Shown: one piece after another, positions 8,577 through 17,416 of the stretch
Layout: each line of letters opens with the position of its first letter
Position numbering within the stretch: position 1 is the first letter of the stretch
NCBI RefSeq assembly: GCF_013409505.1
Contig: NZ_JACCBN010000001.1
Coordinates: forward strand, 3,720,001-3,784,000
DNA length: 64,000 nucleotides
From: Actinomycetospora corticicola
GTDB taxonomy: Bacteria; Actinomycetota; Actinomycetes; Mycobacteriales; Pseudonocardiaceae
Reading direction: 5' to 3'
Notes under the pieces: model-generated
Database searches by the model: none
Told to the model about the DNA's origin: nothing
Seen by the model: only the letters and a program-made list of their open reading frames with translations
Made by a program: the position numbers and the translations under genes

Positions 8577-9749
8577 TCAGTCGGAGTCCGAGGTCACTGC
8601 CCCGATCCGGAGCGTCACCACGTCGCCGGCACACGCCCGCTCGGGACGGGGCACATACGCCGCGGCGTCCTCGCCGGGCGGGTGGACACGCAGACCGCGG
8701 ACCTCGACCGGATCGCACCGGTCCGACCCGAGCGCACCGGTGTCCGAGGTGCGCAGGGTCGCGTGCGCGGAGTCGCCGGGAGCAAGTTCCACCCGTTCAC
8801 CGGGCGGGCCGACCTCCTCGGCGTCCGGGCCGACCTGATGACCGTCGTCGCCGGCGACGTGCGCGACGGCCGGGAACCCCTGCAGCGCGCACACCGACTC
8901 CCCGGTGTTCGTGAACACCAGCGGCTGATAGCTCGACCCGGCCGCACCCTCGGCCTCTCCCAGCCGCACCGACAGCGCGGTCGTAGCGCAGTGCGGCGCC
9001 GTGACACCGGTGTCGCCGCTGAGATCACCCGGCCCGGGCACGATGGTCCGTACGCGGATCGTGGACAGCTCGCCCGAGCAGGAGACTCCGGGGGACGGTA
9101 CGTACGCGGCCCCCTCGCTCCCCGGCGGGTACACCCGGAAGCCGCGCACCTCGGTGGGCCGGCACGCGTCGCGGTCGACCAGGTCGGCGTTCGTCACGCT
9201 GATGATCGCGTGTGCGGTGTCCCCGGGAGCGAGCTCGACCGCGTCGCCCCGCGGGCCGACCCAGGCGCCGGCGCGTCCGACCTGGTGTCCGTCGTCCCCG
9301 GCCACGTGGGAGACGCCGGCGAAGCCTCGCAACCGGCAGGCCGACGAGCCGGTGTTGGTGAAGACCAACGGCCGGTAGACGGTCCCCGTCGTGCCCTCCC
9401 CACGACCCAGCGTGATCGACAACGACGACGTCGGACACACCGGCGGCACGCCGGCGGCGTCACCACCCGGCGCGATCGGGACGATGACGCCGGGCCGCCC
9501 CGGCGGCGAGGTGGTCGTGGAGGTCGCCGCGGGTCCCGACGGCGTGCCGACAGCGGCTCCCGTCGTCGGCGCGACGGAGGTGGACGTCGGCGTCGAGGTC
9601 GTGACCGTCGAGCGGGCGACCGGCGAACCGGATGCGGGTTCCCCCGCCGCTCCGCACGCAGTCAGCGCGGCCAGCCCGGTCAGCGATACCAGTGCCAGCG
9701 CGGGCACGAGCCCTCGGACCCGCCGCCTCCGCGTGTCGCGCGTGTCCAT
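8577..9749 (-). CDS. lipoprotein with two tandem DUF4232 domains
   Basis: A 390-residue exported protein. The lipoprotein signal peptide has a lipobox near residues 29-32 (LTAC). A long Thr/Ser/Pro-rich linker (~35-100) follows, then two copies of the DUF4232 beta-sandwich (~105-240 and ~255-390). The copies share YxPLVFTNTG, HVAGDDGHQVG, VELAPGD and AYVP motifs and each has a conserved Cys pair, so they arose by internal duplication. ATG at 9749 is preferred because it begins the signal peptide; the open frame to 10115 is non-conserved. DUF4232 lipoproteins are common in actinobacteria and of unknown role. Confidence 0.8.
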   Translation of the reverse strand: MDTRDTRRRRVRGLVPALALVSLTGLAALTACGAAGEPASGSPVARSTVTTSTPTSTSVAPTTGAAVGTPSGPAATSTTTSPPGRPGVIVPIAPGGDAAGVPPVCPTSSLSITLGRGEGTTGTVYRPLVFTNTGSSACRLRGFAGVSHVAGDDGHQVGRAGAWVGPRGDAVELAPGDTAHAIISVTNADLVDRDACRPTEVRGFRVYPPGSEGAAYVPSPGVSCSGELSTIRVRTIVPGPGDLSGDTGVTAPHCATTALSVRLGEAEGAAGSSYQPLVFTNTGESVCALQGFPAVAHVAGDDGHQVGPDAEEVGPPGERVELAPGDSAHATLRTSDTGALGSDRCDPVEVRGLRVHPPGEDAAAYVPRPERACAGDVVTLRIGAVTSDSD

Positions 9750-10012
9750 CGTCCCTCTGTCGTTCGCTCGGCTCACGATCTCCCGTTCCCGTACCCCGCC
9801 TCGACCAGCTGCCATACCGGCGCCGACCTTGCGGTCACCTGACGACCGGTCGCCGACGGGCGTTCCGGGACGAGGTTCCGAGTCGCGAGGGCCTTGGTGT
9901 CCGCGAGGAGTCGGCGCGGCTCTGTGTCGTAGGACAGGAGTCGATCTCATCGTGCGCGGCCCGACATCTGGCCCCATGAAGCGGCCCATGCCGGGTGTGA
10001 TCGTGTCGGGCG

Positions 10013-10762
10013 CTAGCGGTTCTCGGCGATGCGCGCGGTTCGTGGACCGTCCAGGACCGGAGGCCACAGAGCAGCGACCCGACAGAGCCGATCGGGCACG
10101 ATGACGCCGTACCACCCACGATCGCGGGTGGGAGATCGGATGCCCAGACCGGCCGCGGTTGCATCGTCGGTGAGCTCGGCGAGCGCGAAATCGCCCTCGA
10201 TCGCCTCGACCCGGCGGAGCTCACGCTCGACAGGGGCGCCGTATCCTCCGATGAGCTCCGTGGCCAGGCCTGGCCGCCCAGGAACCGGTGTCAGCGCAGC
10301 AGTGGGCGTCAGCAGGGTCTTGCTGACGGCGATCGTGTCGACCTCGACCGTCCCGCTGCGCCCGGACCGCAAGATGCCCGGGGCCGGGGAGGAAACGACC
10401 GCGACCCATGGCGGTGGATCCACGCTGGCCGTGAACTCGTTCCCGCGGAGCGCGACGATCCAGGCATTCACGGCCGTCTCGGCCAGAGGCTGGTCGACTG
10501 ACACTTCCTGCCCCACTCGCACCGCGGCGGCCTGATCAGCCTCGACACGCCCGGTCAGCGTGGACCCGTCCGACACGGTCGCGCGAGCCGAGAAGCCCTC
10601 GATCAGACCGCCGATGATCGTCGGGGCCGAGCAACGGCCGGTCACCTGAGAAAATGTGATCCCGACGAACAGACCGGCCGCCAGAATTCCCAGACACAGA
10701 GCCAGAACCGCTGCCGGTCCCACACGTGCTCGTGCCACCCGATGACAGTAGTTCGGGCGCAC
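10013..10762 (-). CDS. single-pass membrane protein, possible HlyD-like beta-barrel domain
   Basis: 249 residues, family not recognised. One N-terminal membrane helix lies at residues ~15-38 (VGPAAVLALCLGILAAGLFVG). A predicted extracytoplasmic beta-rich domain follows; LTGRVEADQAAAVRVGQEVSV resembles the barrel of HlyD-type adaptor proteins, but that is only suggestive. No RBS is evident before the GTG, and a perfect inverted repeat overlaps this start (10760-10785), so the true start may be an internal GTG near 10738. Flanking genes also encode exported proteins. Confidence 0.5.
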   Translation of the reverse strand: MRPNYCHRVARARVGPAAVLALCLGILAAGLFVGITFSQVTGRCSAPTIIGGLIEGFSARATVSDGSTLTGRVEADQAAAVRVGQEVSVDQPLAETAVNAWIVALRGNEFTASVDPPPWVAVVSSPAPGILRSGRSGTVEVDTIAVSKTLLTPTAALTPVPGRPGLATELIGGYGAPVERELRRVEAIEGDFALAELTDDATAAGLGIRSPTRDRGWYGVIVPDRLCRVAALWPPVLDGPRTARIAENR

Positions 10763-10785
10763 TCGGTGACCACGCGCACCGAGTG
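10760..10785 (-). terminator. 9-bp inverted repeat between two leftward genes
   Basis: CACTCGGTG at 10760-10768 and CACCGAGTG at 10777-10785 form a perfect 9-bp stem with an 8-base loop. It sits 27 bases past the stop of the beta-propeller lipoprotein gene and overlaps the annotated GTG of the next gene. It may be a terminator without a T tract, or a structure occluding the downstream start. Confidence 0.45.
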
Positions 10786-10811
10786 ACTCTCAGAGCATGG
10801 GAGACGAGCCC

Positions 10812-11972
10812 TCAGCGCAGCGCCTCCGGGTAGGGCACGAACTGGAGTTGGCCGTTCGTGGTGGAGCCGGTGGTCACGGTCTCGCCGGTCGTGGGGTCGA
10901 CGGCGACGCTGTTGGGCTGGCGCACCGTCGGGATCGAGACCTGGTGCTGGACCTGGGTTCCCGAGAGCGTGAGCCCGAGGAGTTCGTCGGTGCCGGTGAG
11001 CGTGACCCAGAGCGTGTGGCGGGCGGTGTCGTAGGCGTCGCCGTAGGGCTTGGAGCCCGCTCCGGTGGGGATGGTCGCCACCTGCCGGGGCCCGGTGGGG
11101 GTGGCCTCGAAGCCGAGGACGGCATCGCCGTTGGTGTCGTTGACCCAGAACAGGCCGTCGTCGCCGGCCACGGTGTGGGTGGGACCGGCGCCGCAGTTGG
11201 CGGTGCCCACGGTGTCACCGGTCGCGGTGTACTCGGTGATCTGTCGACCCCGCACTCCCACTCCGACGGCGTAGCGGCCGTCGGAGGTCGCGGCGCCCCC
11301 GCCGGGCTGCAAGGGGGTCGGCACGGTGCGGACGACCCGGCGGTCGCGGATGATGGAGAAGGAGTTGCCGAACTCGTTGGCCACGAAGATCGTGCCCTCC
11401 CCGACGGCGAAGGCCTCGTGGGGTGCTGGTCCGGTCGTGGGCACCGTGTCGTCGATCTGCCCGCTGGGCAGGTCGATCACCGACAGGGTGCCGTCCTTCT
11501 CCCCGGCCGAGAGCGCTGGGCCGTCCGGGCCGGCCAGGGTCAGGTGCCGCCCCTCGCTGCGCAGGGGGACGAACCTCGGAGTCGTGGTGGTCGGGCCCTG
11601 GCCGCCGGGGGTGATGGGCAGGATGTCGAGTCCGTCGGGGTTGCGGACGTTGACCGCCACCGTGCCCGCCGCGGTCACCGCGATCCCTTCCGGCGCGCCT
11701 GCCAACGGGATCACCGTGCCCGGCAGCGAGGCCCGCGCGGGCGGAGAGACGGCCGGTTCGGGCGCTTCGGCCAGCGGGGTCGCCGCGGGCTCGGAGGTGG
11801 CCGTGGACGAGGGCGTCGGCGTGGCGGCCGGTGTGGAGGCGGTACCCGGCGAGCCGCAGCCGGCGAGCAGACCGGCGGTGACCACGAGCGCCGCGACGGC
11901 GACGCCCGTCCTCCGCCGTCGTCCGCCCGTGCCCGAGGGACAGGGGTGGGGACGATCCCGGGTGATGGCCAT
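10812..11972 (-). CDS. beta-propeller lipoprotein (YncE/NHL-like)
   Basis: 386-residue exported lipoprotein. The signal peptide has lipobox LLAGC near residue 37, followed by a Thr/Pro/Ala linker (~40-80) and a seven-bladed-type propeller with repeated short motifs such as EGIAVTAAGTVAVNVRNPDG, HEAFAVGEGTIFVANEFGN and QPNSVAVDPTTGETVTTGS. Such YncE-like proteins usually bind ligands or partners at the cell surface rather than catalyse. ATG at 11972 is used because it starts the signal peptide; a longer frame to 12068 adds polar non-conserved residues. It is a leftward gene with a hairpin just downstream. Confidence 0.72.
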   Translation of the reverse strand: MAITRDRPHPCPSGTGGRRRRTGVAVAALVVTAGLLAGCGSPGTASTPAATPTPSSTATSEPAATPLAEAPEPAVSPPARASLPGTVIPLAGAPEGIAVTAAGTVAVNVRNPDGLDILPITPGGQGPTTTTPRFVPLRSEGRHLTLAGPDGPALSAGEKDGTLSVIDLPSGQIDDTVPTTGPAPHEAFAVGEGTIFVANEFGNSFSIIRDRRVVRTVPTPLQPGGGAATSDGRYAVGVGVRGRQITEYTATGDTVGTANCGAGPTHTVAGDDGLFWVNDTNGDAVLGFEATPTGPRQVATIPTGAGSKPYGDAYDTARHTLWVTLTGTDELLGLTLSGTQVQHQVSIPTVRQPNSVAVDPTTGETVTTGSTTNGQLQFVPYPEALR

Positions 11973-12084
11973 GGTTCGCGTTCGCCGGGAACGGCGTCGG
12001 GGTTTGCCGTGACCCGGTGGGGCGGCGACAGCGGAGGAGTTCCCGTTCACCGCCGTCCAGCTGCTCACCGCGCAGACTGGCGAC

Positions 12085-12327
12085 GTGAGGTTGTGGGCGT
12101 CGGAGCCGGTCGGGTGCTCGGGTCTCGTGGTGCTCGCTGCCGTCGATGATCGTCATGTCGAGGACGGCTGCGAGCCGGGGAGCCTGCCTTCGACCTGGCT
12201 GGTCGACGTGGCGACCGCGGAACTCGCGGTCGAGATGCTCCAGGACGCCGTCGCGACCGGCCACGATGTCGACATCGACCACATCGTCGTCCGTGCAGCG
12301 CAGGCAACCGGAGGACGACTCGACTGA
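12085..12327 (+). CDS. small hypothetical protein
   Basis: 80 residues, not recognised. The frame has actinobacterial third-position GC preference and a plausible mixed alpha/beta composition, with amphipathic stretch LVDVATAELAVEMLQDAVATG in the middle. No signal peptide or membrane segment. The GTG lacks a strong RBS. The overlapping reverse-strand frame is Arg-rich and less convincing. Confidence 0.4.
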   Translation: MRLWASEPVGCSGLVVLAAVDDRHVEDGCEPGSLPSTWLVDVATAELAVEMLQDAVATGHDVDIDHIVVRAAQATGGRLD

Positions 12328-12354
12328 GGAGCGCCGGAGCCGAGGACAGCGAGC

Positions 12355-12840
12355 TCAGCGAGTCATTGCGTCGTGGCGCCCTGGTTCAGGGGACAGGGCG
12401 GCGGGAGCCGCTTCTGTGTGGCCCGACGACCCGACCGGCGACGGGACCGCGGTCCCCCCGATCGCGCTCGCTCGCGGAATGGCGAGGCCGTGCCCGCCGG
12501 TCTCGGGGATCGGCGCCGGGTGGGTGACCAGGAGCGCCACGCCGCCCAGGACGACGATGCCGAGCCCGATCAGCTCGACGAGCCGGGCGAGCGGCGGGAT
12601 CGCCACCCCGAGAGGGATCAGCGCGCAGGCGACGCCCGAGACGACGATGCCGGCACCGAAGACGGCGACCGCGGCTCCGAAGGTCCGGCCGACCGGGTCG
12701 GGAGCCCATCCGACACACCACCGCACCTCGCGCCTGCTCCACAGCGTCGGCCGCAGACTCGCGGCGATTCCCCAGCCGACGACCAGGGAGCCGAGCAACA
12801 GCGCGGCGAAGACGGCCAGCGTGCGCAGATGCAGGTGCAT
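12355..12840 (-). CDS. three-helix membrane protein of unknown function
   Basis: 161 residues. Three hydrophobic segments lie near residues 6-28, 55-80 and 84-107, followed by a disordered Pro/Ala/Gly-rich tail of about 50 residues. AAGGAG sits 7 bases before ATG 12840, which decides the start over the adjacent GTG. No family recognised and no linked gene suggests a role. Confidence 0.58.
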   Translation of the reverse strand: MHLHLRTLAVFAALLLGSLVVGWGIAASLRPTLWSRREVRWCVGWAPDPVGRTFGAAVAVFGAGIVVSGVACALIPLGVAIPPLARLVELIGLGIVVLGGVALLVTHPAPIPETGGHGLAIPRASAIGGTAVPSPVGSSGHTEAAPAALSPEPGRHDAMTR

Positions 12841-13155
12841 CACGGAACTCCTTCCGACGGGCCCGTCGGATGCAACGCCGTCAGGCGGCGACGGTGACGT
12901 CCCGCCAGGTGGATCGCCTCGTCCGGGGCGGCTGAACCAGCTGTATGGCGTCGCGTCGGTCGCGCACGTCAGCTCCTCCGCCAGCGCGCACGCGCTCGAG
13001 GGGGGTCGAACCGCTCGCAGATCACGTCGAGCACGTGCAGCGGACGGCGCTGCCGACGAGGCACACGGAAGGAGGGCCGCGTCGCCGACTTCCGAGGAGA
13101 TCCGTCCACACGCGCCGGAGTCGAACTCGAGCGGCCCGGCCGCCGAAGGAGCGGT
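12841..13155. other. divergent intergenic region
   Basis: 315 bases between a leftward membrane-protein gene and the rightward molybdoenzyme gene. It must hold both promoters. No clear palindrome or coding signal was seen apart from the ribosome-binding sites at each end. Confidence 0.4.
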
Positions 13156-14751
13156 ATGTCGACCGACACCGATCCTCCGGCGGGAACGACGCTCTCCCGG
13201 CGGACCACGATCTCGAGTCCGGTCGCCGCGGCGATCGGCGTGCTCGCCGTGGGGGTCGCACTCGGGCTCGGCGACCTCGTCGCCGCGCTCACCGCGCCGC
13301 CCTCCTCACCGTTCCTCGCCGTCGGCGACCAGTTCATCCGGCTGACCCCGGAGGCGCTCAAGGAATTCGCGACCAGCACGTTCGGTGTGCACGACAAGCA
13401 GGTGCTGTTGGCGAGCATGGCCGTCGTGATCGCCGCGGTCGCCGTGATCGGCGGGCTCCTCTCGCGCCGCAGCGTCCTGCCGGGGACCGTGCTCGTCGTC
13501 GTCCTGGGTCTCGTCGGGCTGTCGACGGCCGTCGCGTCCCCCACCTTCACGGCCGCCTACCTGATCGCCCCGCTCGTGGCGCTCGTCGGCGGTGTGGCCA
13601 CGTTCGTGGGGCTGCACCGCCTGGCCCTGGCGTCGGGCGGAGCGACGGGAGCCGAGCCGGACGTCGAGGCCGGGTACGCCCGCAATCCCCGACGGCGGCT
13701 CGCTCTCGGACTCGGCGCGGCCTTCGCCGGAGCAGCCGTCACCGGACTCCTCGGGCGAGTCCTCGCCGCCTCCGGAGGGGCCGAGGCCTCCCGGAACGCC
13801 GTCGGTCCGCTGCCGTCGCCGGGGGGAGCGCCGGCGAGCCCTCCTCCCGACGCGGACTTCGCCGCGTCCGGTACACCGACCTGGATCACCCCGAACGCCG
13901 ACTTCTACCGCATCGACACCGCCCTGCAGGTGCCCCAGGTGTCCGCGTCCTCCTACCAGCTGCGCATCCACGGGATGGTCGACCGGGAGATCACGCTCTC
14001 CTACGACCAATTGCGGGCCCGCGCTGCGCTCGAGGCCCCGATCACGATGTGCTGCGTCTCCAACGACATCGGCGGGAACCTGATCTCCAACGCGGTCTTC
14101 CTCGGTGTACCCCTGCGCGACCTGCTCGCCGAGGCCGGTGTCCGACCCGGCGCCGACCAGATCGCCTCCACCAGCGTCGACGGCTTCACCACCGGCACCC
14201 CGGTCGCCGCCTGCACCGACGGCCGCAACGCGATGCTCGCCCTGGGCATGAACGGACAACCCCTGCCGGTGGAACACGGTTTCCCGGTCCGCATGGTCGT
14301 CCCTGGGCTCTACGGGTTCGTCTCCGGATGCAAGTGGATCACCGACATCGAACTCACCACCTTCGACGCGTTCCAGCCCTACTGGCAGCAACGCGGATGG
14401 GCCGCGCAAGCACCGGTCAAGACGCAGTCGCGCATCGACGCGCCACGCGACGGGGCGACGGTGCCGGCTGGTCGCGTCGTCGTCGCCGGCACCGCCTGGG
14501 CGCAGCATCGCGGGGTGGCCCGTGTGGAGGTCCGCGCGGACTCGGGGGCGTGGCAGACCGCCACCCTCGCCGCCGAGGTCTCGATCGACACGTGGCGGAT
14601 GTGGCGCGCCGAGCTCGACCTCTCCCCAGGGGCGCACACCCTCCAGGTCCGCGCGACCGACGCCACCGGCGCCACGCAGCCGGAGGCGTTCAGCCTGACC
14701 ATCCCCGACGGCGCCACCGGATGGCACACCGTGGACATCACCGCACGGTGA
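13156..14751 (+). CDS. membrane-anchored sulfite-oxidase-family molybdopterin oxidoreductase
   Basis: 531 residues. About five transmembrane helices fill residues 20-205. An extracytoplasmic sulfite-oxidase/YedY-type Mo-cofactor domain follows (~235-415), with ITMCCVSNDIGG carrying the candidate Mo-ligating Cys and GCKWITDIELTTFDAFQPYW late in the domain. An Ig-like Mo-co dimerisation domain ends the protein (~430-531). Family members reduce or oxidise small oxyanions or methionine sulfoxide; the substrate here is unknown. The N-terminal helices may pass electrons to or from quinone, or simply anchor the enzyme. AAGGAG precedes the ATG. It is transcribed alone. Confidence 0.85.
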   Translation: MSTDTDPPAGTTLSRRTTISSPVAAAIGVLAVGVALGLGDLVAALTAPPSSPFLAVGDQFIRLTPEALKEFATSTFGVHDKQVLLASMAVVIAAVAVIGGLLSRRSVLPGTVLVVVLGLVGLSTAVASPTFTAAYLIAPLVALVGGVATFVGLHRLALASGGATGAEPDVEAGYARNPRRRLALGLGAAFAGAAVTGLLGRVLAASGGAEASRNAVGPLPSPGGAPASPPPDADFAASGTPTWITPNADFYRIDTALQVPQVSASSYQLRIHGMVDREITLSYDQLRARAALEAPITMCCVSNDIGGNLISNAVFLGVPLRDLLAEAGVRPGADQIASTSVDGFTTGTPVAACTDGRNAMLALGMNGQPLPVEHGFPVRMVVPGLYGFVSGCKWITDIELTTFDAFQPYWQQRGWAAQAPVKTQSRIDAPRDGATVPAGRVVVAGTAWAQHRGVARVEVRADSGAWQTATLAAEVSIDTWRMWRAELDLSPGAHTLQVRATDATGATQPEAFSLTIPDGATGWHTVDITAR

Positions 14752-14808
14752 TGGGCTGCCCGGCGTCCGCCGGGGGGTGGCCGGCGGGCGAGGACCCGGG
14801 CAGCTGCA

Positions 14809-15111
14809 TCATCGAGAATCCCGTGACGGCGTTCCCGCTCGAGCAGGCAGGTGCGCGGCGACCACCAGCCCGTCGCGGGACGGCGCGGTCGGTGGAATCG
14901 CCGGGGCGACTCGACGCGCGGTGCCGGCCCGTGGACGCAGCGGGACGCCGCTCTCCAGCAGCAGCTTGCGCACGGTGGCGACGTTGATCCCGACCGAGAG
15001 CGCGATCCCGCGCAAAGTGGCGCCGGCGTCGTAGCGGGAGGCGCAGTCCGCAGCCACCTCCGAGCGCGATCGACCCGACAGATGCTCGCTCGCGGACCGT
15101 CCGGTCATCAC
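14809..15111 (-). CDS. small helix-turn-helix protein
   Basis: 100 residues. The central part (SRYDAGATLRGIALSVGIN then VATVRKLLLESGVPLR) has the spacing of a homeodomain-like HTH of the kind found in resolvase and transposase DNA-binding domains and in many small actinobacterial regulators. The last ~25 residues are polar and non-conserved. The ATG overlaps the stop of the upstream STAS gene (ATGA), so the two are translationally coupled and probably act together. Confidence 0.6.
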   Translation of the reverse strand: MMTGRSASEHLSGRSRSEVAADCASRYDAGATLRGIALSVGINVATVRKLLLESGVPLRPRAGTARRVAPAIPPTAPSRDGLVVAAHLPARAGTPSRDSR

Positions 15112-15521
15112 TCGCTGGCCGCCCGGCGATCGACCAGCGTGCGGGCAGCGGCATGGAGGCGGCGGACCTCGCGGACGTCCGCGGCTCCGAGCATGCCGAT
15201 GAAGTGCCGCCAGCGGGCGCCGGTCACCACGACCACCAGGCCGTCCCCGCGCTCGGCCAGGGCCAGGAGGCCCTCGAGGCCGTGCCGGTCGCAGCTCGTC
15301 ACCGCCGAGAGATCGAGCTCGAGGGCCCGTACCCCGGTGCTGTGCAGGCGACCGCGGTACTCGGTCAGGTTGCTCATCTCGCGGATGTCCAGGCCACCGG
15401 CGAGGACCAGCCGTCGTGGGGTCGGGGTCACCGCGGCACCGGCGTTCTCCTCAACGCTCAGGACCGGTGGCTGACGGCTTGCGCGGCCTGCCGGGGGGCC
15501 GGCAGAGGGTCCGGCGCCCAC
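15108..15521 (-). CDS. STAS-domain protein (anti-sigma factor antagonist-like)
   Basis: 137 residues with a STAS fold from about residue 35 to 125. The segment LELDLSAVTSCDRHGLEGLL matches the STAS core, but where SpoIIAA-type antagonists have D-S-S-G with the phosphorylated serine, this protein has D-R-H-G. It therefore cannot be controlled by the usual serine kinase and may bind its partner constitutively or sense something else. The first ~20 residues are Pro/Ala/Gly-rich, so the true start may be internal. It overlaps a small HTH gene. Confidence 0.68.
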   Translation of the reverse strand: MGAGPSAGPPAGRASRQPPVLSVEENAGAAVTPTPRRLVLAGGLDIREMSNLTEYRGRLHSTGVRALELDLSAVTSCDRHGLEGLLALAERGDGLVVVVTGARWRHFIGMLGAADVREVRRLHAAARTLVDRRAASE

Positions 15522-15669
15522 CGCGACGGTGCGGGGAGGCGACGCACCTCGCGCTCGCCAGGACTGATCGGTGCAGGGGACAGGACCACGAGCCCCTGCG
15601 CGAACACCCCAAGAACCTCCCGCGCGAGATCGAGGAGATCGACGACGAGCTGCCCACCCACGACCCGCA

Positions 15670-15924
15670 TCACCAGCCGCCCTCGGAGAGACGGGAGTCG
15701 CGTGACACCGAGTCCCACACCCGCCGCGCCTCGGGATCGCCGGCGATCCATCGCCGCGCCTGCGCGTCGGCGTCGACGTCGCCGTGCAGCGAGAGGACCC
15801 GCAGCGAGATCAGCCGGTCGATCCACTCCTCCTCGAGCGGACGAGGAGGCGCAGGAGTGTCGTAGTCCCAGGGAGAACCGGCAACAGGAAACACAGGAGG
15901 TCCTTGCTCGTGCGTTGTGGTCAC
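15670..15924 (-). CDS. small hypothetical protein
   Basis: 84 residues from a GTG, not recognised. The C-terminal half is a plausible helical domain (EEEWIDRLISLRVLSLHGD, then ARRWIAGDPEARRVWDSVSR). A longer frame reaches 16182 but its added part is Arg/Ser-rich noise. RBS is weak. It lies upstream of the STAS gene on the same strand with about 150 bases between. Confidence 0.35.
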   Translation of the reverse strand: MTTTHEQGPPVFPVAGSPWDYDTPAPPRPLEEEWIDRLISLRVLSLHGDVDADAQARRWIAGDPEARRVWDSVSRDSRLSEGGW

Positions 15925-16831
15925 CGAACTCGGAGTCGGGACCTGCGGAGCGACGCCACCTCCTCGGAGATGACACACGACATGGCCGACGACCCCGGCT
16001 GTCGAACTCGACGAGCGGACACCGCGTCCGACCGGCCGAGACGATCCACGAGATCGTCCGGGAACGCGCCTTCTGGAAGTGCCCGGACTTCCCTGGCGGG
16101 CTGACGCCGGAGTCCACGGCCCATTCGGCCGTCGAGGGTGCCCCGTCGAGCGGAGCATCCTCCGACCACCGGATTCACGCAAGGCCGATCGAGTCGCAGA
16201 GCCGCCACGCCCGGCATCGCACCCTGCCAGCCGCCACGACAGCGACGACGAGGGCGACCACGGCGTCCCGCTCGCCGTTCCACGAGTGTCGTCGCACCCG
16301 ATGACCCCGCCGAGGCTCCGCCGGTGGCCCGGCCTCGTGCAGGTGCGCCTGGACCGGCGCTCGCGCGGCCAGGAGGTGGTCAGACGGCTCAGGCGCCGAG
16401 GACCACCTCCCCCGCTTCCCCCGGAGTATCAGTGAGCGCCCCTGCCCTGCGTCCCGAGTTGACGGTGCGCGCACTGCGGCCGTGACGGGGCGCCGAGCTG
16501 CTCGGCGAGCCGACGGAACGTCGGACGCTGACTACTCGTGCGCTACAGACGAACCACGCGGTCCCACAGCTCGTCGGAGTACTTCTTCGCCGCTACCATC
16601 GAAGACCCTCCCTTGGCCCACCGCCATGATCGTCGATCTCCGAGCTACCAGGGGAACCTCGACTGGCTCGCTGGGCCGTCCACCGGTCCCTGCTACGGGC
16701 CCGGCCGACCGGGCAGCCGATCCCCGACGATTCCAGGCGGCCGTCACGCCAGAACGGTTGCCCCGCGGGGTGAACGTGGACGGGTCGGGCCGCGAACGCA
16801 TGCGGTCATCCACGTGAGGAGAACGACCTCG
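15925..16831. other. long region without a convincing gene
   Basis: About 900 bases with many overlapping open frames on both strands, all Arg/Pro/Ser-rich and without domain similarity I can see. No RNA gene, repeat or mobile-element end was recognised. It probably holds the promoter of the DUF305 lipoprotein gene at its right end and otherwise decayed sequence. Confidence 0.4.
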
Positions 16832-17416
16832 ATGAGATCCGAACGCGCCCGTCGTCGGCTCGCCATCGGACTGCTCGCCCCGGCCCTGGCCGCGCTCGCC
16901 GCCTGTGGCGCATCAGGTGCACCGTCCGGTACCGGCACGATGGCGACGACGGCGCCCCCGGCGGCCGCGACTCCCGTCGACTCCGCGTTCGTGCTGCACA
17001 TGCTCCCGCACCACGAACGGGCGCTGCAGGTCGGCGCGCTGATGGCGGCGCAGGGGTCGGACCCGCGGGTCCGAGAGTTCGGGCAGCGGATCGTCACCGA
17101 GCAGACCCCCGAACGAGACCGGCTCCAGAGCTGGGTGACGACGCTGCACCTGACGACGTCACCCGGCGACGCGACCATGGCGTCCGGGTACATCGACGAC
17201 CCGACGCTGGCCCGGCTGCGCGGCGAGGCCGGGAGCGCGTTCGACCGCGACGCGCTGCTCTCCTCGGCGAACTCCGAGACCGGGGCTGCGCAGATGAGCG
17301 CTGTCGAGCTGCGGGGCGGCACCTACACCCCGGCCCGAGACCTCGCCACCGCCATCTCGACCGCACCCGCCGGGGAGATCCCACAGCTCCAGCAGCTGGC
17401 GACCCAGCTGGGGTGA
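16832..17416 (+). CDS. DUF305-family lipoprotein
   Basis: 194-residue exported lipoprotein with signal peptide and lipobox near residues 22-25 (LAAC). The DUF305 domain (ferritin-like four-helix bundle) spans residues ~50-190. It carries the typical FVLHMLPHHERALQVGALM near 53-71 and VREFGQRIVTEQTPERDRL near 82-100; the His/Met-rich motif may bind metal, and DUF305 genes often accompany copper genes. GAGGAG precedes the ATG by 10 bases. Its stop overlaps the start of the next small membrane-protein gene. Confidence 0.78.
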   Translation: MRSERARRRLAIGLLAPALAALAACGASGAPSGTGTMATTAPPAAATPVDSAFVLHMLPHHERALQVGALMAAQGSDPRVREFGQRIVTEQTPERDRLQSWVTTLHLTTSPGDATMASGYIDDPTLARLRGEAGSAFDRDALLSSANSETGAAQMSAVELRGGTYTPARDLATAISTAPAGEIPQLQQLATQLG

